A DNA stretch of 64,000 nucleotides from Ceratopteris richardii (lineage: Eukaryota > Streptophyta > Polypodiopsida > Polypodiales > Pteridaceae), in contig CM035428.1 in NCBI GenBank assembly GCA_020310875.1, forward strand, positions 102,253,161-102,317,160, in the 5' to 3' direction. Shown here piece by piece: positions 21,764 to 33,570 of this stretch. Every line of letters starts with the position of its first letter. The first letter of the stretch is position 1. Under the pieces are notes generated by a model, which was given only the letters and a program-made list of their open reading frames with translations, searched no databases and had not been told where the DNA came from. A program made the position numbers and the translations under genes.

Positions 21764-21775
21764 GCTCTGATACCA
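21764..21775 (-). other. NA-LTR primer-binding site (initiator-Met tRNA)
   Basis: gctctgatacca, reverse complement TGGTATCAGAGC, lies two bases from the start of the right LTR (21778), so the right LTR is the 5' LTR. Confidence 0.92.
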
Positions 21776-21777
21776 GA

Positions 21778-23175
21778 TGTTGGAAATGAGGTAGGCCCAT
21801 AGCTCATATCACAGGTCCATGGTTCCATAGGTCCAGCATATACAACACAGAATCTAGCAATCTTCAATATTGACAAAACATGAACATACCACAACTTAAT
21901 CATACAAATGATGAGACAAAGATAGAGAGAGACTAGACAACATGTGTAAAGTGTTACGTAACCCAAGGCTTACTCACACTATCATATATACAAATGTTCA
22001 ATGTACAACATGGGAGCAAAACTCTCAACCACTCTATGTGATGAGAAATAGATGGAAGAGTGAATGTACAAATGTAACAAACATATTCAGATGTATGGGC
22101 AAAAATCTGAATATACATGAGATGTGTGACCTAATAGGTTATAGAAGAGTGAATATGAGTGACTCAGAGGAAGGATCAGTGGGAAACTGATAATCAACAA
22201 ACCCTCATCTAACCTTAGGCTATGGAAGACCCTAAGTCAGATACGTGTGTGAAAAGATCACATACTTAAAAAGTAGCAAAGAATGCTAACAAGTTTGATG
22301 TCGGAAATCCTCAAACTCATATGACCATACCTTCTTTAACACCTCATCCAAATATGCATAAAGTATATACGTACTAATTCTCTTGTACTTATGCCAAATA
22401 GGACTCCTTCTGATATGGATGTTACTGCCTCCATAAACTTCAAGTAGTACCTCTGTGCATAAAGAGAATATGTACGTGAATACTTAACATAAGATGTAAA
22501 TCTTATGTTAAACACTATCCAATGTCTTGAAGTAGCCCGAAATCTTCATGTAGAAGACAATCTTCAAATACACCATGTAGATGGCCAATCCTCACCATCA
22601 AACTGCTAATGACCAAGTCCTCTTTCCATGAACAAGAGATAACCTCCTCTCCATGAGCAAGAGTGTGAGCACACTCTTTATCTCCAAGAAGAACTCCAAG
22701 AAGAACTCCATAGCCGCTCCTCAACATGCTTCAATTTAGCACCATGGTTGTCCCATGTGCTAGAAGAAACACCACCTCTATCGAGGTCCAAGCACCAAAG
22801 CTTGTGTTGAACACTAGGTGAAGGATGCTTGATAATGAACCAAGCACTCTTTTATATAGTAGTTGATTATTCTTGAAAAGCTCTATAAAACAATGATCGT
22901 ATTCTTCAATAAAGCAAACTCCGTCGCGTCGTCCGTTCGTGAGTTTCATATAAAGCAAAAGCATAAAAATCTCTTGAGCTGCGTCGTTGCTGCCGGATTT
23001 GGGAGTTGAACCCGCGCCAAGAGGACGGGAGGTGATTGTTCTAGCGACGAGGCCTTGCGCCTTTGTGTGTACAAGGAGTAAGAAGCAGATATACACATCT
23101 TGTATTAACCTAAGCAAGTTTGACCAATGACCATGGGATATTGACCTTGGTACCTTGGGACATTGTTTTCCAACA
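21778..23175 (-). repeat. NA-LTR 5' LTR
   Basis: About 1398 bp, the partner of 17438-18825. A TATA-like stretch, tatataaaa on the minus strand (about 22851-22859), lies downstream of the tRNA-like segment in element orientation and is a plausible Pol II core promoter. Confidence 0.93.
22976..23060 (-). promoter_or_regulatory. tRNA-like box A/box B segment inside NA-LTR 5' LTR
   Basis: On the minus strand cgctagaacaatc (23035-23047) is followed by gggttcaactccc (23001-23013). The latter contains ggttcaactcc, an exact match to the tRNA box B consensus GGTTCRANYCC. This is the better-preserved copy of the segment also seen at 18626-18712. Confidence 0.55.
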
Positions 23176-23180
23176 GGATT

Positions 23181-24437
23181 TCTTGCATTTAGCGATTCTT
23201 TTACCAAGGAGGAACAATGATTTCTCAATTGAACACTCTTTAGGGTGGGGATGCCAAAGTTATAAGCACATCTTTCCCTCCAGATCTTTCAAAGGACCTC
23301 CCCTCTGATGGCATTCTAGAGATTAGCGGAGCATCCAATTGCTTCTCCCAGCAGAGCTTGTTTCCAACTGATATGTTTCTGAAGTTTAATCTTCTTTTCA
23401 ATAATCTGCCAAAGCCTATTGGAGTTGGACAAGTAAAGAAGATGTGAGCAACATCTTCAATGGACCGGTAGCAATGCTTGCATGAGGGAGGCATCCCACA
23501 TATTTTACTAGTCTTTAGGTTGGTCCAGATTCCACGATGAAGAATTTGCCATAAGAGGACAGGATTTTTGATTTCTATGAGGGGGTGCTAGATAGCCATG
23601 AACTTCATGTCCCACCACAGCCGTGTCCACGACAGGCACCACTTCTTGTTGAGGTTGACCTGGTAATCAATGGTGTCTTTGATATTCGGGATTTTTGTTG
23701 GGCAATTAAAATTGTGCCCCCTATTACCAAGCGGGCACAGTGGGTCGTGCCCCATGAGATGACGAACTTTAAAGCGGTCCTAGGCAAGAGATCTATTTTG
23801 CAAAATATTTCATTCTCCATAGCTAATGTTGATGTTAGGGTCAATATCCTCAAAGTCGATCCACTGGTTGGTGTCTTGTTTCCAAAGATGTTTCCATTTT
23901 TTGAAGCCTTTGTTCCAGAGCCTCTTGGCAATTCAAATGTTGCAAGACTCCACGTTCCGGATGCCATGAATCGAAAACCAGCTAGAGTCATTTTGTTTGA
24001 TACCGACAGCCCACTTCCAATCTTCACTGATTCTTGTGAAGCTTTTTACTTTATTCCAACTCTTCCATAGGGAGCACACAAGATTCGATCCTTTCATGGA
24101 AACAGGGATCGGGGAAAACAAAAGGGTGAGAATATCAAGGTTCTTCCAATTCAGAAATCCCACGAAAATCAATGCATTCTTGTTTCTGAAGATCAACTTG
24201 GCCCATGAGGCCTCCCCGTTGCATTTTCCTGCAAGTTTGTTGTCCATGCACCCAATGTCCAGAATGCCAAGGCCCCTAGTATCCCTTTCGCTAGTGCAAA
24301 TGGACCACTTGATTTTAGGCACCTTCTCTTGTTGTGGTTGCCCATCCAAAGGAAGTTTCAACAAATACTTTGTAGTTTGGAGAGCTCTTGCTCTTTCGAT
24401 CTCCAACAAGAGAGGAAGTAAATGGTCGATGAAATGA
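23181..24437 (-). pseudogene. LINE-3 RT thumb and zf-RVT region
   Basis: Frame 24409-23933 carries VPKIKWSICTSERDTRGLG, ILDIGCMDNKLAGK, LIFRNKNALIFVGFLNWKN, LDILTLLFSPIPVSMKG and SSWFSIHGIRNVESCNI. Frame 23494-23240 gives the zf-RVT Cys/His series PPSCKHCYRSIEDVAHIFFTCP. Frames in between are shifted. The region ends at the NA-LTR target duplication; the last codons continue at 17437. Confidence 0.88.
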
Positions 24438-25998
24438 GGAACATGTTGATAACCATTGCACGACCAATGAGATTTATTTGCATACCTCTCTAGTATTTTA
24501 ACTTGCTTTCAAGCTTGGCCAGGACCCAGTTCCACCACTGCTCCAACGATATACCAAAGTCCAATGGAATCCCAAGAAGCCAAAAAATTTGGCCCTGAGG
24601 AATGTTTTGATAATCATGATCGAAGAGAATGTCGGGTTGGATCTCGACAACAGCTCTGAAAGCGGTCTTAAAGTGGTTGGTTTTGGATCCGAAGACATTG
24701 TAGAAAGTATCCAGGCACCTCCAAAATGTCTCCAGGCTAGTACTATTGTTGTGGAAAAATGCATTCATATCATTGGCAAAAAGTCTCATGATGAGTTGGT
24801 CATTGTCATGGGGAAAACAGAGGCCTTTGATGTTACCAGCAACCACCTGATGTTCCACCAGCCGGCTAAGCCTTTCCATGGCAATGGCAAAGAGAAGGGG
24901 AGCCAATGGGCACCCTTGTCTAATCGATCTTTTTCGTTTGATCACTTTTGAAAGTTGACCATTAACAATAATTTGAGTCGATGCATTTCGCAAAGGGGTC
25001 AAAATCATCTTGGTGAATTTCTTATTGCATCCGAGATCTTTAAGTGACTGCAAGATATAGTCCCATTCTAGCTTGTCGTAGGCTTTGTCGAAACCTATTT
25101 TGAGGAAAACCACATCTTGTCTTGACTCATTCGCGAAGTCAAGACCTTCCCAAATATCTATAATGGCTTTCAATATTGATCTACCTTTGACGAAACATTT
25201 TTGGTCCTCGCTTAACCACATGTCAGATGGCTGGAAATTCTATTGGCTATGACTTTGGTAATGATCTTATATCCAGTTTGAAGCATTGTAATTGTACACC
25301 AATTCTCGATTTTGTTCTTTTCCCCTTTTTTGCAGATTAACTTGATGATGCCATTATTGAGACAAGACGGAAGTGTGCCAAGCTTGAGAGCCTCTTGCCA
25401 GACCAAACAAAGGGAGATGGCAATCACCAGCTTGAAGGACTTAAAGAAATCATTAGTGAGCCCGTCCGGCCTCGAGCTTTTACCACTAGGGGAGGCATCA
25501 ATGACTGCCAAGATTTCTTCATCCAAGATGGGGGTGTCAAGCAGGGAATGAAGGTTGTGTGGGATCCTATGAGGGAATACCCTCGAGATGGAAGCCATGC
25601 AGTCCCTTCTCTAGTGGGAGAGGGGGGTCGAGATCCCTAGGAGTCTCGTAAAGTGCTCTTCAATGATTCCAAAATTTTCTTCTTCCGTATTGCAAACAAC
25701 ACCACTTGAGTCAAGCGATAGGGGGATCAAATCTTTGTTTTGTTTCCTTTTAAGGATGTTGCACATCTCTTTGTTGGGTTTGTCGGCTTTGCCAACCCAC
25801 CACTTCTTAAAGAATATTTGGGAATTTTTCCTTTGTATTTCTTCCTCATATCTCAGATGCGCTCTAATTCTTCGTAGACCCTTCTGGGATTGGGTTTTAC
25901 CTCTGTTCACTTCCTCCTCAAGTCTCCAGAGTCTATGATAATGAGCTTCTCTATGCCTACACCTAATAGTCTGGAGCATCTTCTTAGTTCTAATCATT
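24438..25998 (-). pseudogene. LINE-3 reverse transcriptase, catalytic FADD changed to FAND
   Basis: Frames 25997-25611, 25598-25212 and 25221-24490 together cover the domain: LPSGKSSRPD equivalent as SPSGKSSRPDGLTNDFFKSF, LICKKGEKNKIENWCTI, SEDQKCFVKGRSILKA, VVFLKIGFDKAYDKLEWDYIL, RRSIRQGCPLAPLLFAIAME in near form, and LIMRLFANDMNAFFHNN. The catalytic FADD is FAND (first Asp replaced), and the first catalytic Asp block reads IGFDKAY. Two frame breaks lie near 25220 and 25600. It would have primed cDNA at the nicked target; it is now inactive. Confidence 0.9.
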
Positions 25999-26868
25999 AT
26001 CTATCATGCTTTATCGACCGCACGTCTCTAGATTTTGGTTGGGGATGAGCAGGTGGCAAATGCCTCCTTCCAAACTTCAGTAATTTCTTGATGGACTGAG
26101 GGTAGAGAGAAAAAAGTTGTACAGGCATGAAACCAAGGAGCTTTATGGGTATTGGTGAAAGGAAGGAATGAGATAATGATCGGGTAGTGATCAGAAATGG
26201 CGAGGTCAGTGCGTTGCAAGAGGGAAGGATGGCCCTAGTAATGAATAATGTTCTGAGGAATGTAACTTCTATCCAGTCTAGCTTTCCTCAAGTCCTCACC
26301 CACTTGGAGATTTGACCAAGAAAATACATTCTGATCTTTGAATTCAACCAGATCCAAGTGAATTTCGGCTTTGTCCCAAGTTTCTTTCTCGCGGCAATCG
26401 ATGACCCGGCCCTTTTTGTTCCATCTATCCGCGGGGTCCTCCACCATATTGAACTCATTGCAAATAAGCATGTTGTGGGGGAGCAAATCCAAGGAGGCCC
26501 AGGTTTTCAGTCTCTCTGTCTCCCTGTTTAGGGCATACATCGAAACTAACGTGAAATGAAAGGGGGCACCGAAGGAAACGGCAATCCACCAATGGCATTG
26601 ATCTTCAATGGAGTACTCAAACTTTTCAAACTAGAATTGATTTATAGCAATTGCCGTCCCACCGGACCCCTGGGGGTGTGATGTTGAAATCTAGATATGG
26701 GTTGCAGAGACATTTCTAAGAAGTTTTTGTAGGTGTGCCCCATCAATTTTAGTCTCTTGAATATAGATTAAATCAAGTTTTAGGCTAATGTGTCGAAGCC
26801 ATTGCCCAATGATGGTCGCTCTTGAGGGGTGAGTCAACCCCCTAGCATTTAATGAGAGGATGAACATT
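25998..26868 (-). pseudogene. LINE-3 APE-type endonuclease (start of ORF2)
   Basis: ORF2 begins near 26864 with MFILSLNARGLTHPSRATII and continues LIYIQETKIDGAHL, with catalytic Glu in QETK. It then has VSMYALNRETERLKTW, NMVEDPADRWNKKGRVI, KARLDRSYIP and TDLAISDHYPIIISFLP (the SDH catalytic pair). The usual GDFN motif reads CNEFN. The module nicks target DNA at T/A-rich sites to prime reverse transcription. It is broken by stops around 26630 and 26240. Confidence 0.9.
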
Positions 26869-26899
26869 CTTTGCGAGAAGGGGTCTTATCCTTTCTCTT

Positions 26900-27690
26900 C
26901 TTGGATTCATCTTTCTTTTGCTCGGAGTGTGTCCCTACTTAGTAATTTTTTCTTGTGGGGGTTTCCCCAGGGTATCTCAATATAGGTTGTTTTCCCTTGC
27001 GAGAGGTCTCGTGTTGGAGTGAATAGGAAACTGTACTGTTTCTCGAATAGTTGATCCAATGATGGAGCTTTCACTATCCAAATTGTATTTGTTACCAGTG
27101 GTAAATCCATCTTCCTTGCTTGTAGCATAGCCCTCCTAATTGGTTTCTTTGTGGTCAGGGTTCTCAGGAGCTTTGTCCCTGGTGTCCACCTTAAACTAGT
27201 TCCTACCTGGGTAATCAAGCTCATTAATCTCCTTTTCCAGTTTACATTACACATTGTTTGGGGGGTATCTGGAATATAGTTCCTCTCAGAATTTGCCCTA
27301 GGACTTCTTTTCCTTATTCTTCTAACTTCTTTGAACCCTTCTGAGTCGGTTTCTAGAACATGGGCAATCTTTGATCCTCTGTCCTTGTTGGTCACAACGA
27401 AAACATGAATTAGGTAGGTTTTTGTAATTGACATCTTGTTCCCAGACATCCCCTTCTCCCAGGTCCACTTTGATCTTTGAAGGGAGTGGCATGCTAAGGT
27501 CAGCCTTGACACAGATTTGGGGGTGCCAACAAGCATTGAAAGAGTGCCTTATTACACTTAAGTGAAGGTTGAGAAGCATTTAGCTATCTTTATGAGAAGT
27601 AGGTTGAATTCCCAAAAACGGTTCTTCTAACTTAAGTAAAACCATCCTGAACCACTAAAGGTAAATGTGGTACCGAACATGAGTGTCTCA
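26900..27690 (-). pseudogene. LINE-3 ORF1 remnant with CCHC-like knuckle
   Basis: Minus-strand pieces read VLLKLEEPFLGIQPTSHK (about 27650-27600), HPQICVKADLSMPLPSKIKV (about 27520), then NYKNLPNSCFRCDQQGQRIKDCP near 27400. The last is a knuckle C-x2-C-x4-Q-x4-C, in which Gln replaces the expected His. The layout (DUF4283-like RNA-binding part, knuckle, Lys/Arg-rich tail) is usual for plant LINE ORF1. The tail is frameshifted (27536-26907 in another frame). The 5' start is not resolved. Confidence 0.75.
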
Positions 27691-28500
27691 AAATACTACG
27701 TTTGCATAAATTTTATTATGTTTCACTTTCAATCAAAAGCACTAATACTTTGCAAATCTTCTACTATGTTACTCTTCTACTGAAATCTAGTGCACTAAGT
27801 TACTCTTCTACTGAAATGCACTAATCTTGATCAAAAGCACTAATCTTGAAAATCTCTTAACACATTTTTCAACTGAAATGCAAATCTAGTGCAGATCTTC
27901 CATTTTAGAGATTGATTCATCAAGCTGTAGGGGCAATTAGATGTTTTTATCTTGAATTAAATGATTCTATCTAACTTTTCTTACAAGATAATTTTAAGAT
28001 CTCTCTCTTCAAAAATCATTGCAGCGTTTGTGATAAAAAGTCCCAAATAATTGATTGTTTTGTGAAGATTGTTAAAGTTTCTTAGTTCGTAATTCTTAAC
28101 TTTTTAAATAATAGTTCCAATCACCTTTGTGATTGATTTTCACTTCACGGCTATTTTCAAGCCTTCTTAGAGTGAGTCCAAGACTAAAATATACCCACTA
28201 TCTCAATGTCCAATGTTCTATACCATCTTCCCACATCTTGTGTGAATACAAGGTTCTGTCCCGTACCACCATACCTTACATTCAACACATATTTGCATAC
28301 AACCATATCTTACATTCAACACATATGTGTGGATTATGTTTATCTTAAGATATAGAATCATCCCTCCATTTATTTATGGAGTATCTTTTGATCAAATCCA
28401 TGGAAACAATTTGAAGCCAATAACTAACTCTAAGCTTTACCCTGGCTAGGCTTCAACTGCTTCCATCAAAAATCTTATATTTTGCTTTTATATCTTTGAT
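27690..28500. repeat. Dispersed repeat copy B
   Basis: Collinear with copy A (10070-10721 plus 17036 onward) at moderate identity with many indels. It ends after ggctaggcttcaactgcttcc (28443-28463). A local duplication of ctactgaaa(t)-(x)n-gttactcttcta lies at 27755-27810. No coding sequence is seen. Copies A and B face the same way and lie on either side of LINE-3. Confidence 0.65.
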
Positions 28501-30750
28501 TCAAAGTAGGTACAAGTGACTTGAATTCCCTAAATTTAAGATGTAGCATATCTTCCCTAAAAAACTTTTGTAGCAACAAAAGATCATCCTTATCTTTAGA
28601 TTCCCTTTTTTCTTCTTAAACTTTGAATAGATACCATAGGACTTTTAAGGAATCTCTATAATTCTTAAATCTAACCAAATGATAATTCTTTTGGATTTCA
28701 TCTCTAACGAAATCAATTTAAAGAAAGAAAAACATAGGCTTTCCCTTCCACATACTAAACTAAGACTATCACAATCCTAGATTATATACTTAGGACTCAG
28801 TACTTTTTCCTCTCTCTTCTCTTTAGAGAAGTATATGCTTTGGCATCCTTTCATATATCTCCATCGTGTTAGTTGTTACACAGTAATTTAAATTTAAAGT
28901 GACATTTGTAGTTAGCTCGAGTCCACATATACATTTTTAACCTTCACCATTGCATGTGAAACCATAAATGGATCTCCTCTAGAGAAACTCCCTATTTAAC
29001 TAGATTCTAATCATGTTAAGTAGCTAGGCACGTGAGGTAAATCTTAAATTACTCGAGCTGAATCAAATTATTTTGAGTGGATTCTTTGAGAGAGCTCCAA
29101 AGAGAAGTTGGCAAAACGCTTTCTCCAATGCACTTATGCAGATTGAATTGAATTAACCATTAGGCTAAGCACATAAGACTCCAAAAGATCATAATGTTGT
29201 CTTGAACTTCACCTTAGTGAAATTAGTTCATAATAGGGTGAGAAGAAAGTGATTTTTTAACTTTAAAAAAATCAAAGATAGAGAATATTATCATTTCTTA
29301 GAGTAAGGGAAAAATACCGTAAACTACTCAAAAATTTTCCAGATTTTCTATCACCTAGAATAGTGGCCAAGTCTCAAGCTTGGCTAACAATATAGGGCTG
29401 ATAGTGGGTGATAACCTAGATACGGATAATTAACATATTTATTGCTATATAATAGAAAACGTTCTTATGGGTAACGGTCACTCTAGTTTCTATTCATGGA
29501 AAAACATTAGTGCTCAAAATTGCTTGAGAATCCAAATGTTCATCAACAAAAAGAATATAAAACATTTATTGAGAAGCCTGTAAAGTTGTTGCATTGCATA
29601 TCCATATGTATATCAGAAATCTAATTCCAAATATCATGAAGACAAGTACACCTAAAGAATTTTGGTACTTTGTTCATAATTTGTATGGAACGTCTATTTT
29701 GGCAAGGAAGATTCACTTGAATAAAATGTTATATAGTATATGGTGATTCAACAAATCAATAAAAAACTATATGATAGAGACAATGATGATTACAAATCAC
29801 TTACCATCCTTTATTTGCACAATGATTAAGTCCATTATGGTTTCGGTCATGCTACTTGGCTTAGGGACATGGTATAAATGTCATCATACCTCTTGTTGGA
29901 ACATCAAGCTTACAACATGCTTGAGGTGGATTTGATAAACACCAAAAAGGTATCTTTTGGAGTACGTCAAAAACTCCAGCACATGTAAAAGGAGAAAAAG
30001 AGAGCTCAAATTCCATGAATTTGAGGTGCTTGGGCTTGACAATCAATGAATCAATAAATCACCTAAAAGTAGATCAAAACAAGATCTTCACTTTTCCTAG
30101 GTTGTAGGAAAGTGAATTGACTCTCTTCAACAATCCATCTTACCTTCATTTGAATTCAAAATCCACTTATAGAAGTTGTGGACCACCTCAAAAGTTTGTA
30201 TGAAGACTTCAAATCTCGTGTACATTACATGGAAGCAATATACATACACTTTTGGCCATCCTTGTCTTGCTCCTTCATTTCTTTTCATCATCTTCTTCAA
30301 CAATAGTGAACTTTTGGAGGCTGTTGCTCTCTCTCTAGAGATCCAAAATGGAAGAATGAGCATTCATTGGAAAGCCTTGAAACATAAGAGGTACCATTAT
30401 TGAGTGCCAAGTTCATTCTAGAAGCATATTTTTCTTATTAATTGTACTCTTGTGCATTTTATACACTCAACCCTATGTCTATCATTCCTCTAGAACAATT
30501 TTTTCCAATTGTAATCATGCAAGCTACTATGAGCATTCGAAGTTGATTGTTTCATCCAAAGATAACAAGTTTTTTGAGCTACTCAATGCACAAACCTATC
30601 TATTCTCTATTGAATCTTTCTCCTTGATGCTCCAAAGTACATAGTGGATTTTATTACACTTATCACATGCCTATAAGGTCTATTTGAGTCTCCCTAAGCT
30701 CAACGGCTAGTCCTGTGTTGGTTGGCTGGATTGAACTTTGTCACTTCGTA
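28501..30750. other. 2.2 kb without recognisable genes
   Basis: AT-rich, with only short frames (60-80 codons) and none with a motif I recognise. No terminal repeats or promoters were found. The last ~100 bp may be the leader of Gypsy-2. Confidence 0.5.
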
Positions 30751-30817
30751 GCTCATTTTTTTACCTTCTACTAATGGTTATCCCTAGGTGCTAAGTTCGA
30801 ACACAACTAATTCAAAA

Positions 30818-31352
30818 ATGTCTTTTAGCATGGAAAGACCCACAGATAGCTCAAGCACGACCTATTTACAGACACCGCAAGGTCCCTGTAAGACACAGTT
30901 GGAGTATATTACGACCAACCGATTAGGTGCTTGCATCTATGAGGATGGCCTAAGGTGATCAGTTGTCCAACTCAAAAATCTAGATCAACCCTTTGGACTT
31001 GAACACCCAATGGTCAAATTGGAAGATGGCTCATACATTGATAAGCAAGGAACCATGTGTGTGGTTACTAGCTTACTAGATAGGAATAATGAGTTCAGAA
31101 ATGGCATTCCCGCGAATGAGATAGGAGACCTAGAGCATGGAGACTTTGGACAAGAACCAAAGACTCATCGAGGCAAATCTATATTGACAAGGGCAAGTAC
31201 TCCAGAGTGGATTCCCCAAGACAGCAAAAGCATAGAACTATTCTTAAATAGAGAAATGTAAGAAGCTTTTTGGAGATTCAAGCTATATCAACTTAGCAAA
31301 ATAGGCAAAATCACCATCTAGGAGTTCAAAGATCCTAAGATACCAGGAAAAG
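30818..31352 (+). pseudogene. Gypsy-2 N-terminal gag block (shared with element Y)
   Basis: From the ATG at 30818 the frame reads MSFSMERPTDSSSTTYLQTP, QLEYITTNRLGACIYEDGL, then after a stop VVQLKNLDQPFGLEHPMVKL, EDGSYIDKQGTM, GKSILTRASTPEWIPQDSKS and IELFLNREM. The same series occurs on the minus strand at 62100-61640 (QLEYVRTNHLGARIYEDGL; YIDKEGTM; GKSVLTRVLIPDWIP). I do not recognise this domain in the common Gypsy gag families. Its conservation in two elements suggests that it was part of the ancestral protein. Confidence 0.75.
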
Positions 31353-32190
31353 TTGTCTATCTGGACATCGGAGAGAATGTTCTTGGTAATAGAGCATGAC
31401 AGGCATGCCTACACTTGGAAGAGTGAATTGATTTTCCCTCCACCAAGATCTAATGTTTTGCATGGCCTCCAAGGAGCAAGATCATCCCAAGCTCATGAAA
31501 CCCAAAGGGAAAGATCTAGAGAGAGGCCTGAGGTAAGCTTTGCACACACTGTGGGTAGAGATAGATCAGGACTTGGAGGTGGAAGACCTGAAAGAGAGAG
31601 ACACCGAGCACACAAGCATCAAAGAGATGAACATGATTTTCCATTGCCTAGACCCCAAGAGTACCCAAGAACCCTTAGACCCTCTCAAGTAGTTAAGACA
31701 ATGAAAAACTACTTCGATGGGTTAGGAGATCCTTATGATCATGTAGCGGAGTTCAAACAAGTGTTAAGAGCTGAACAGGTTGAGGACTTTTTCACCGAGT
31801 TCAAGGCCTTTGGTTTGACTCTTGAAGGTACTATCTTAGCTTAGTTTCAACCCCTGAATAGTTGCAATTATCGAGATATAGGTCAATTGCTAGAAGAATT
31901 CATTGTAGAATGTTCCAAGAGTGGCATCAAGCATGACACATCATCTTTGATCCACAGCTTCAAGCAGAAACCCCAAGAAATATCTCGGCTAGCTAGATGC
32001 AAATTTAAACAATACATGGAAAGATGTCCCATACCCGAGTTAGCTACACAAGCCAAACATGTTTCTCTCTTTATAGATGGACTTATAAGCCGAAAACTTA
32101 GATCATATGTATATCCTAAGGATCCAATCACACTAGATCAATGCTTGAGAATGTGTATTGACATAGAAGACAATCTGGGTAAGGAGTTAT
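31353..32190 (+). pseudogene. Gypsy-2 gag core (retrotransposon gag domain)
   Basis: An Arg/Glu-rich stretch (RERHRAHKHQRDEHDFPLP) precedes MKNYFDGLGDPYDHVAEFKQ, FFTEFKAFGLTLEGTILA and a stop in place of the family Trp. Then come LLEEFIVECSKS, ISRLARCKFKQYMERCPIP and VSLFIDGLISRKLRSYVYPK. These follow the capsid-like order of Ty3/Gypsy gag (D-P-x-D-H, F-x-x-T-L-x-G, the 'L-x-x-F' region). There is one stop near 31843 and a frame end at 32190. Confidence 0.85.
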
Positions 32191-32319
32191 AATTTTCCAA
32201 ACTCTATAAGGATTCTAATAGGTCTACTAGTCATACTTCTAGACCTTCCACTGAGATAGATGAGATAGATGAGATAGGTGAGAAGGTTGCCAAGAAGCTA
32301 GGAGTTCATAATAGACAAA

Positions 32320-33110
32320 CGACAAGGTTCACCTCATTGAAGAGATGTTATACTTGTGGAGGCGACCACATGGCCAATGCCCATTGCAAAACCAGAACAT
32401 GAGAGAAATGAATGCTCTATATTGCACCATTGTGAGAAAATACATGAACCATATGGCTCAAGATTGTCTTTACAATAGGCAAGTTGTTAGACAAACTTAT
32501 CAACAACCTTACCAATAGGGTAGGTTAAAAAACCATTAACAACAGTTGTATTATAGTTCACAATAACAACCTCAATACCAACAACAAAATCAGAGATGAT
32601 ATAGGCCATAACCAGTCCTAGGAAACCAACCGCCACCTCCTACCAATGTAATTCCATTTAAGTATGCATTAGCAGGGGAGAACCCTAATAGAGCATTGGT
32701 GCTAATGACCCATTTAGTCTCAAAAAATGACCCTCATGCTCAAAGTTCATATTACACCCATGAAGATAGTCCGCAAGTGTATTACATAGAGTCACCCAAG
32801 AATAGTGAGAATTATCCATATCAATATGAGCCACTACCTATGGAACCAAATTGGGAGCCAGAATACTCCAATGTCATGTATACAAGTCCTTACCCTAGGC
32901 CCCAATTAAGACAAGTAGGACCACAAGCCCCTAGGGGACCATGTTTTAGATGTCAAGGCAACCATTTCATTCATGAATGTCCACACCCACCAACTCCAGG
33001 AAAAGTACAAAACATCACAATACAAGGCTTTTGTCCTTAGTGCGGCAAAGAACATCTCCGGAGAGACTGCCAAGGAACCCCTCTGGTGCACCCAAGGCTA
33101 CACCCCTTAA
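32320..33110 (+). pseudogene. Gypsy-2 nucleocapsid region with CCHC knuckles
   Basis: A first knuckle-like CYTCGGDHMANAHC (32349-32390) is followed by a Gln/Tyr-rich stretch (32460-32610, 'caacaa' runs). Frame 32696-33040 follows with Tyr/Pro-rich ESPKNSENYPYQYEPLPMEP. Two more knuckles are CFRCQGNHFIHECP (about 32943-32985) and CP-stop-CGKEHLRRDC (about 33034-33070). The same Tyr/Pro series and knuckle occur in element Y (59364-59040, minus). Confidence 0.82.
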
Positions 33111-33570
33111 TGTAGTAGGCTTATGGTGGATTCCAGTTCAAGTAGTAGTAATGTGGCCCCTATACAAGCAATCACTAGAGCACAAGCCTTAAAATAGGCT
33201 AAATGAGTTGAACAATTAGAGTCAAGTGCATCAGGAGAGCCTATTAAGAGGAAAACAAGAACTTGGAAGGACACCAGAGAGAAGGCCAATCGTAAGTGGA
33301 CTAAAAAGCTATCTAAACTAGAAGAAAGCCTAAGAGATGCAAAAATCAGAATAGAAGACATTGCATCTCAAAACCCCTCACATGCTGAAACTCCATCCAC
33401 TTCACTTCATCCCACCCCACCACTCATTGTAAGTAGACCACAACCACGGTTTTTTCTAGCAGATCCAACCCCAAAAGGTTTGGACATGATGTTCAAGGCC
33501 TATCACTCTCAGCTTCAAGAAGAGCCAACAACTGCAAACCTAGACAAGAGATACTCTAGAGCAAATTTGT

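Larger units (their letters stand above)
17438..23175 (-). mobile_element. NA-LTR: non-coding (non-autonomous) LTR retrotransposon
   Basis: Two long LTRs (17438-18825 and 21778-23175) both begin TGTTGGAAATGAGG and end TTTTCCAACA. They bracket a 2.95-kb internal region with no gag or pol similarity on either strand. An initiator-Met PBS (21764-21775) and a G-rich polypurine tract (18826-18835) fix the minus orientation. The flanking 5-bp duplication is ggatt at 17433-17437 and 23176-23180, inside LINE-3. Structure fits a LARD-type non-autonomous element; the PBS and TGTTGG/CCAACA ends suggest mobilisation by a Copia element. Confidence 0.93.
17169..27690 (-). mobile_element. LINE-3: near full-length L1-clade LINE split by NA-LTR
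   Basis: On the minus strand the order is ORF1 with a zinc knuckle (about 27690-26900), APE endonuclease (26868-25998), RT (25998-24440), thumb and zf-RVT (24430-23181), 3' UTR (17437-17190) and A-tail (T's at 17172-17180). The NA-LTR element occupies 17438-23175. Removing it and one copy of ggatt joins the two LINE parts. It is the only LINE here retaining both ORFs. The exact 5' end and target duplication are uncertain. Confidence 0.9.
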
